Source: Neocallimastix lanati (nom. inval.)
Taxonomy: Eukaryota > Neocallimastigomycota > Neocallimastigomycetes > Neocallimastigales > Neocallimastigaceae
DNA length: 64,000 nt
Assembly: GCA_016946835.1 (NCBI GenBank)
Contig: JACVTC010000023.1
Coordinates: 1,574,501 to 1,638,500 of the forward strand
Direction: 5' to 3'
Shown: in pieces, positions 59,101 through 64,000 of the stretch
Position numbering within the stretch: the first letter of the stretch is position 1
How the letters are laid out: each line of letters begins with the position of its first letter
The notes under the pieces: model-generated
Databases searched by the model: none
Seen by the model: the letters and a program-made list of their open reading frames with translations, nothing else
Told to the model about the DNA's origin: nothing
Position numbers and translations under genes: made by a program

Positions 59101-60255
59101 AGAGAATTTATTAAAAAGAAAATTATTAATATAAATGGTATTGAGTATTATAAACAAGGTGGTAAGCTCAGAAGGATTATTAAAGATAAAACTGAACAAA
59201 TAAAACTTATTAATGCAGCACATAACATAGGACATGAAGGAATTTATAAGACTTATTATCGTTTAATGAGAGACTATTACTGGATGAACATGAAACAAGA
59301 TATAACTAACTTCATTAAATGTTGTCATAAGTGTCAAACTTGTCGACGACAACCACTTAACCACTACACTGAAAATATTGCGACACCACCAGGATATCCA
59401 TTCTCCAGAGTTGGATTAGATCTGGTTGGGCCCCTTCCTCTCACCAAAAACGGAAATAAATATATAATTGTACTTGTAGACTATTTTACAAAGTGGACTG
59501 AAGCTGAGCCACTTAAATCTACTGAATCCGAAGACGTTATTAGGTTTTTAAAGTCGGTGTTCTCGCGTCATGGAATTCCTGAAGTTTTGGTTACGGATAA
59601 TGGTCCACAATTCGTATCGGATAGGACAAAAGCATTTTTGGATTTGCATGATGTATATGTGCAATACATTGCAACATATCATCCTGCCTCAAACGGGGAG
59701 GTGGAAAACCGCAACCGTGAGATCTGTAAATACCTTAGACTACTGGGTGAGAACGATAAACAATGGGATGAAACACTATATAGCGCGTTATGGGCACTAA
59801 GAACGAGCAAAAGCGAAGTTACGAAACACAGTAGTTTCGAATTATTGTATGGCCGTAGAGATCTTCAGCCTTTTGAATTATCTTTGAATATAGACAGGAG
59901 AAACGAATTCGAAAACGAAGAAGAATATATATTAAGGAAGTTCATTACCCATGATAGATGGATCCGGGAAGCTATTAGAAACATTGAGACCGCGAATAAA
60001 CTTTGGATGGACAGAAGAAAACAAATTAGACGTTTAAAGAGCAATTATAAACCTGGTGACTTGGTACTAGTGAAGGTGTTTAACAGAAGAAAACTCGACC
60101 CATTCTTTACAGGTCCTTTGAAGATTATAAAACAAGAATTAAACACTGTATCCGTTTGTGACCCAATTACAGGAGAAGTTGCTGATAGAAACATCCATTT
60201 GAAGAACATTATTCCATACTTCACGGAAATAAATATAGAAGATGATGAAGAATAA
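56182..60255 (+). CDS. pol: T3 Pol: protease, reverse transcriptase, RNase H, integrase
   Basis: Intact, 1,357 residues from the internal Met; the likely product is a Gag-Pol fusion through the frameshift, with the frame starting upstream at 56158. Domains: Asn-rich linker (1-200), protease FLDTCAS (Asp 287, Cys in place of the usual Gly), RT (about 480-720, YIDD at 645-648), RNase H (TDASRDGLGG, Asp 794; TDHKPLVYIF). Then HHCC zinc domain (about 1015-1055), integrase triad Asp 1100, Asp 1139, Glu 1175 (35 residues between the last two), and a GPF-type tail (FFTGPLKII). No chromodomain. It copies the element RNA into DNA and inserts it in the nucleus. TAA at 60253-60255. Confidence 0.95.
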   Translation: MTPSKQTNQVENNPKTLPIINNSPEVIATAIKNTKTKSKSLTPSRREILKNNPIPIQTTAMNHNNHLVSSNNKNKQLTNTNKQNNKLNKLKSNTISDKSEEDVLMSEKSNQDFNKNTNESNNTSIYNENDNNEIQEGNNQIENNDDLPINETEKLNYLDPSFITEKNIRSVKKSNKLKRAQEILDSPTQGDNKMNNKEENKERHIKLVEEFDEYLIEDLVKEIASTEINTKLVHLLDLFPKFRAAFSKALKLNPRNSTSTLLSIFSKFKISKTKEKVEGANTEIFLDTCASLNIITRSALQKLKINKPTLETINETIVQACSETSVQSEIIELEITIGNKSFKDYFRIIEKDNLFDILIGVDSLKKNRFILDFVNDTLYYVDNNNNYHKLSDLQYDTRPMNQDDNVNTEDLDPQPLLCTLVVNNTDFNKQEDPKPNKNEIIDKIVNSLPSNVQKEVKEMFQKFINILALKTDELGKSKLFPHKINLLPGSRPIKQRAYRLTKNQTIALKKILKKLIRDWLIEPSSSQWSSPIVLVPKKNKDWRLCVDYRKLNDLTIKDSYSLPLIDDILSLAGDNIKILSTIDLYSGYHQIPMDTADKDKTAFTTMFGNYNFRVMPFGLCNAPATFQREMNRIFFDLIGDCMFVYIDDLIIFSKSLDEHICHLHKVFTILQENELKINLEKCSFFKTEVKILGHLLSTKGLSPLNDKVKVISQWLPPKNLKKVRSFLGAVSYYRKFIKNFAMIAKPLYQLLKKDAPFCWTEDCTNSFHLLKNKLIEAPILTAPNYSKPFIIRTDASRDGLGGVLLQKNQDGIEVPIYFESRTLSNSELNYSITDLEGKAVYHCVQKFKPYISGSPFNTMVYTDHKPLVYIFAKREPTNSRHLKWITELSILNVQVAYEEGKNNFVADALSRMVAVNNDDNNNINNNDLIMNNISSYKPASDQPVETINIITTNNNLPSNVVADSDSDTINTYMREFIKKKIININGIEYYKQGGKLRRIIKDKTEQIKLINAAHNIGHEGIYKTYYRLMRDYYWMNMKQDITNFIKCCHKCQTCRRQPLNHYTENIATPPGYPFSRVGLDLVGPLPLTKNGNKYIIVLVDYFTKWTEAEPLKSTESEDVIRFLKSVFSRHGIPEVLVTDNGPQFVSDRTKAFLDLHDVYVQYIATYHPASNGEVENRNREICKYLRLLGENDKQWDETLYSALWALRTSKSEVTKHSSFELLYGRRDLQPFELSLNIDRRNEFENEEEYILRKFITHDRWIREAIRNIETANKLWMDRRKQIRRLKSNYKPGDLVLVKVFNRRKLDPFFTGPLKIIKQELNTVSVCDPITGEVADRNIHLKNIIPYFTEINIEDDEE

Positions 60256-60309
60256 AATATATAACGTATAAATATATATATATATTTTATAAATCATTAT
60301 TAATTAATT

Positions 60310-60352
<43 letters not shown>

Positions 60353-60395
60353 AAAAAAATAAAAAAAAAAAAAATAAAAAAAATAAAAAAAAATA

Positions 60396-60452
<57 letters not shown>

Positions 60453-61304
60453 TGTAAATTGAATAGTAATAATCAATAATAGGATAGTATATATATAAAT
60501 AAACAACAGTAATCATATACAATAAATAATAAAAATATTTAATGAATAAATAAGTATATAATAGTATAATAAATAAATAAATAAATAGTATAATAACATA
60601 TAGGATAATAGTAATAAGATATAAGAAAGGATAATATATATAATAGAACAAAATATATAAAACAATATATATAATAGATAATAAAATAAATGATATATAG
60701 TATAAACAAATTTATATAGGACTTAGGTAATATAATAAGAGATAGATAATAAAATAAATGATATATAGTATAAACAAATTTATATAGGACTTAGGTAATA
60801 TAATATGAGATAGATAATAAAATAAATGATATATAGTATAATAGTATAATATAATTTATTACGACACTTTATGAATAACAAAGATATAATATATATACAT
60901 AGAAAAATAATTTAAAAATAATTTATTTTGGAAAATAAATAATATCATAATAATAATGATAAATAATATTATTAATATTAATAATTGAGAAGATATATAT
61001 ATACTTAACACTCTAATAATAGTTAAACCACAATACAAGATTCAATTATTTTCTTTTATTATTATTTATATATTTTATTTTAAATGACAACGCAAATAAA
61101 TCACATTATGAATGACACGTTAAGATATAAACAATATACATAAGAAAATTATAAATACATCTATATAAATATTTAGAATAATAATAAATTAATAATTCAA
61201 TTTTAAATTTCAAAATTTAAATTTCAAAATCTCATTTCAATTTCAATTTCAAAGTTAAGTTAAAATTATTCAATATATATAACAAAAATAAAATAATGAC
61301 TTAC

Positions 61305-61354
<50 letters not shown>

Positions 61355-61382
61355 TTTATATTTTGTAAACCAGTATAAATTT

Positions 61383-61430
<48 letters not shown>

Positions 61431-61515
61431 TTATATATCTTATAAATCATTATAAATTTAAAAAAAAAAAAAAAAAAAAAAATTATATAAATTGTATCTA
61501 AATACCCAAGTAATA
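60256..61515 (+). other. T3 3' untranslated region, poly-A tracts
   Basis: About 1.26 kb of AT-only sequence with very long A tracts (60314-60448, 61303-61350, 61388-61426, 61460-61482) and AT repeats. No gene; Phe-rich frames on the other strand are by-products of the poly-A. Confidence 0.7.
60677..60850 (+). repeat. 68-bp tandem repeat in T3 3' region
   Basis: Unit containing GATAATAAAATAAATGATAT starts at 60677, 60745 and 60813; two full copies and a partial one. Confidence 0.8.
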
Positions 61516-61554
61516 GACTTCAAGGGACGAAGTCAAGACTAAGTGGGGGCGTTT
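61516..61554 (+). promoter_or_regulatory. T3 conserved hairpin and polypurine tract
   Basis: GACTTC-AAGGGAC-GAAGTC (61516-61534), then AAGTGGGGGCGTTT reaching the LTR. The same hairpin, loop and roughly 20-nt distance are seen in T1 and T2. Confidence 0.75.
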
Positions 61555-62152
61555 TGATACAATACAGCTAGAAATACGCAAGAAAATTAACAAAGAGAAA
61601 ATCCTATAATAATATAGTGAAAAATAATTACAATATATAATATACTAAATCATTATATAAATAGATTAAAAATTAATTAGACAGCCAATAATATTCAAGA
61701 TAAAATTAATTAATAAATTTAAAAGAAGAGAATGAAATAAAAGTTAAAGAGAGAGTTTTTTCTTGTTGTTTTAAAAATTCTAATGGAGTAAAATAATAGT
61801 TTTAGAGAACTTATAGTTTAGTTTAAATAATTAAGTAATTACTTATAGTTAAAGGATAAGAGTTGAATCCTATAATTATAAGTAAAATTATTATTAAGAT
61901 ATTAATATAAATTGAATTATTAGAGATAGATAAAAATCATTATATTCAGAGGAATATAAATATAATTGTAATAATTTATGTAAAATAAATAAATAAATAA
62001 AAACAAGATTTAAAAAGAAATAAATAAATTTTATTATTTGTGTAAATTATTATTTATTATCTTTGAGTTGGAATATATTATTTTACAAATTCCCTATTTG
62101 CTCGACCTCGTTATAAATAGAAATCTGATACTTTATTACTTATATTGTATCA
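61555..62152 (+). repeat. T3 3' LTR
   Basis: 598 bp, same ends and nearly the same sequence as 54079-54676, implying recent insertion. Confidence 0.93.
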
Positions 62153-62922
62153 TCGGGGTTGACACTTAGATATTTAAAATCAAGCAGGGGGGGGGGACGG
62201 GTATTACCCTGCTTTGATTTTAAAAAAAAAAAAATAATTCTTTATTAAAAGTTATTTATTTTTTTTTTTTTATTAATATAAAATTTTATTATTTAAAGTA
62301 CACATATTTAATTTTTAAGAAATTGTTACAATATTTATATTTTTTTATAAATTTAAAGTATAATTAATTGTTTATAATTTAAGTAATTTTATAGAATTAT
62401 TGAATTAATTTTATATCAATAATTCATTTTTGTTTTAATTTTTATAAATATAATAATATAATATTCAAATATAATTTAATTAAAAATAATTATAAAATAA
62501 ATATATAGAAAATAGTTTTTACTATTTTCTTTGATATTTTTAAGTTAAATAAATTGTTTTTAAAGATTAATATAATAAATTTAATAATCTTTAATTATTT
62601 TAAATAATACTTGTAATTATTTTCAAAATAAAATAAAATTTTTATAATATTTAATTAATAAATTTGATAATATTTAAATTGTTAAGTATTAGCTACATTA
62701 TAATTATACATTATACATTGTAATATTAATACGCCACTATTAGCCACATTATGAATACATTAGTTATTAAATAGTTATTATAAATCTTATTTATTATATT
62801 TTGTTAAACTGTAATATTCTTTATTATGTAATATTCATGTAATTAAATATAAATAAATAAAAGCCATATTAACTATAAATAATCATAATTGAAATTGTGA
62901 GATTTCAGTTACATTCTTAACA
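62153..62922 (+). repeat. Copia element K 5' LTR, main part
   Basis: Continues from the ten bases at 46465-46474 after removal of S3 and T3. It begins CGGGGTTGACACTTAG and probably ends TTCTTAACA at 62922, next to the primer site. It contains a striking hairpin with a run of ten G at 62175-62222. About 780 bp in total. Confidence 0.6.
62175..62222. repeat. GC-rich hairpin with G10 run
   Basis: TAAAATCAAGCAGGG (62175-62189) pairs with CCCTGCTTTGATTTTA (62207-62222), with one bulged T. The loop contains the rest of a ten-G run (62187-62196). Confidence 0.8.
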
Positions 62923-62940
62923 GATTAAGAGTCTCACTTA
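62923..62940 (+). promoter_or_regulatory. K primer site, half-tRNA type
   Basis: GATTAAGAGTCTCACTTA follows the LTR. Its complement contains GAGACTCTTAATC, which matches the anticodon arm of tRNA-Lys (CUU) as I know it. Several copia-type elements prime from tRNA halves at the anticodon loop. Confidence 0.5.
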
Positions 62941-63131
62941 CCTAATGAGCTATTAGCTATAAAAATACAAAAATTAAATTAAACAAGCTTGTTATAATTA
63001 AAATATTAAATAAATAATTTAAAATCTACAAATTCAAAAATTATTGAAATTAGATTTCAAAATTAAAATTTCAAAATTTAAATTTATTTTTTTTTTAAAA
63101 TTAATTAAAATTTAAAATTCTAAATTCCAAA

Positions 63132-64000
63132 ATGGAAAATAACAAATCTAAAAATTCAGAAAAATTTGAAGAATCATCAACTTCACAAAACAATAATTAT
63201 GAAAGTGAAGAACAAGAAATTCAAGATTACGAAAATGATGATTTTAATTTTTTGAAAGACTTTGAAGAAAATGTAAACAAACAAAATAATATTTCAAAGT
63301 CGAAAAGAAAACAAATTGAAGAAAATTTAAATGACTTAGAAGAAAATGTCGAAAAACAATTCTCAATCTTAGATAGAAACACAAAGAATTTTATTAAAAG
63401 ACTAAACAGAGCCAACGAAAAACTCATGAGAAGAAAGAAGTCAGATATGACAAATAAATCGGTTTTTAATTATCAAAATTTTAAATTAACTACAGAAAAC
63501 TTTCCAAGATGGTATAGAGCTCTCAAACGTCACTTAACGGCATTAGATCTTATTGACTGCATCAAAAATGACATAGATATTACAGAAATGGATGATGATG
63601 AAATCAAGGAAGACTGTGCAACCCAAACCATCATCGAAAGCAGCTTAGATTCAACTACCGCCGAACTCATTGAAGGATGTGAAACCGCCTATGAAATGAT
63701 TATAAGATTAGAAAGTTACTTTTTGCAGGTTGGACCTTCAAAATTATATCAAATTGAATACCAAATCAAGAAACTAGAGGTCGAAAATAACGATATAAAA
63801 CTCTATATAGACAAATTAAATTACTTGTTTCAACTTCACGATAAGGAATCAAAAAGATGTGAAAAAACAAAATTAGACAAAGAAACTAAAATTTTACTTT
63901 CAGCTGAAGAAATTGTTAAATTTGGAGTTCCTCCAGTACTTTTAGTCGAATTTAAAACCTTTGAAGAATTAAAAGAACGGATAGCCTTGACTAGTGTTTT
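63132..64000 (+). CDS. Ty1/copia-type Gag of element K (partial, runs off the window)
   Basis: Open from ATG 63132 to the last base, 289 residues seen. Acidic, Gln/Asn/Glu-rich N terminus with coiled-coil character (about 1-105), then a copia-type Gag core: NFKLTTENFPRWYRALKRHL near 117-136 (the conserved aromatic W-x-x-x-L pattern), CATQTIIESSLDSTTAELI near 158, AYEMIIRLESYF near 186 and a following helix pair. This fits the gag-polypeptide domain of LTR copia-type elements. The knuckle and pol would follow beyond the window. No stop or frameshift is seen. Identification rests on motif layout, so copia is likely but not proved. Confidence 0.75.
   Translation, partial: MENNKSKNSEKFEESSTSQNNNYESEEQEIQDYENDDFNFLKDFEENVNKQNNISKSKRKQIEENLNDLEENVEKQFSILDRNTKNFIKRLNRANEKLMRRKKSDMTNKSVFNYQNFKLTTENFPRWYRALKRHLTALDLIDCIKNDIDITEMDDDEIKEDCATQTIIESSLDSTTAELIEGCETAYEMIIRLESYFLQVGPSKLYQIEYQIKKLEVENNDIKLYIDKLNYLFQLHDKESKRCEKTKLDKETKILLSAEEIVKFGVPPVLLVEFKTFEELKERIALTSV

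Larger units (their letters stand above)
54079..62152 (+). mobile_element. Ty3-type LTR retrotransposon T3, apparently intact
   Basis: 8,074 bp; LTRs at 54079-54676 and 61555-62152 (598 bp each, almost identical); TCGG duplicated at 54075-54078 and 62153-62156. It has primer site, gag, frameshift signal, full pol, conserved hairpin and PPT, all without visible lesions. This makes T3 the best candidate for an active copy and the reference for T1 and T2. It inserted a few bases from S3 in the K LTR. Confidence 0.95.

Noticed and set aside
60304-60651. Phe/Tyr-rich frames on the minus strand after T3 pol
   Set aside because: By-products of the poly-A tracts in the T3 3' untranslated region.

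Overview
The window looks like a nuclear chromosome segment from a very AT-rich eukaryote, most plausibly an anaerobic gut fungus (Neocallimastigomycota). The reasons are GC well below 25% outside one element, very long A/T homopolymers, Asn-rich coding tracts grown from ATT repeats, fungal-type Ty3 retrotransposons with chromodomains, and a cysteine-rich membrane-protein tail at the left edge. The assignment is inference; other AT-rich protists are not excluded. Almost everything after the first 0.4 kb is transposable-element DNA.

Layout. 1-362: 3' end of a cysteine-rich host gene. 363-6000: a broken MULE transposase with a FLYWCH zinc finger (1778-3441), then a large foldback element (3664-5980). 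5981-10150: gene-free relic DNA. 10151-41073: a chain of solo LTRs and full elements abutting one another with a single CATT between neighbours: solo S3-type LTR, H1, T1, H2, T2 (containing S1, itself containing J1 and J2), I1, I2 (followed by a nested solo LTR, F) and I3. 41616-64000: a nested stack in which Ty3 element S2 is hit by a Ty1/copia element (K), whose LTR was hit by Ty3 elements S3 and T3.

Two Ty3 groups can be separated by eye. The T group (T1 and T2 on the minus strand, T3 on the plus strand) has LTRs TGATAC...TATCA, 4-bp target duplications and tRNA-type primer sites a few bases inside the LTR. It also has a gag ORF ending in a CCHC knuckle, a slippery heptamer plus stem-loop for -1 frameshifting into pol, an unusual protease motif (D-S/T-C-A) and no chromodomain. 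T3 is the only apparently intact copy. The S group (S1, S2, S3, all minus strand) has LTRs TGT...ACA, 5-bp duplications where readable, chromodomain-like C termini, and primer sites that start at the LTR edge and are complementary to 10-11 nt inside their own LTR about 36-43 nt after a TATA box. This is the layout of Tf1-type self-priming.

Most copies are damaged. T1 has many frameshifts and stops, T2 has two frameshifting deletions, S1 and S3 each have one nonsense codon in pol, and S2 has lost reverse transcriptase in frame. No host gene other than the one at the left edge is supported. Names T1-T3, S1-S3, K, H, I, F and J are labels used only in this annotation.
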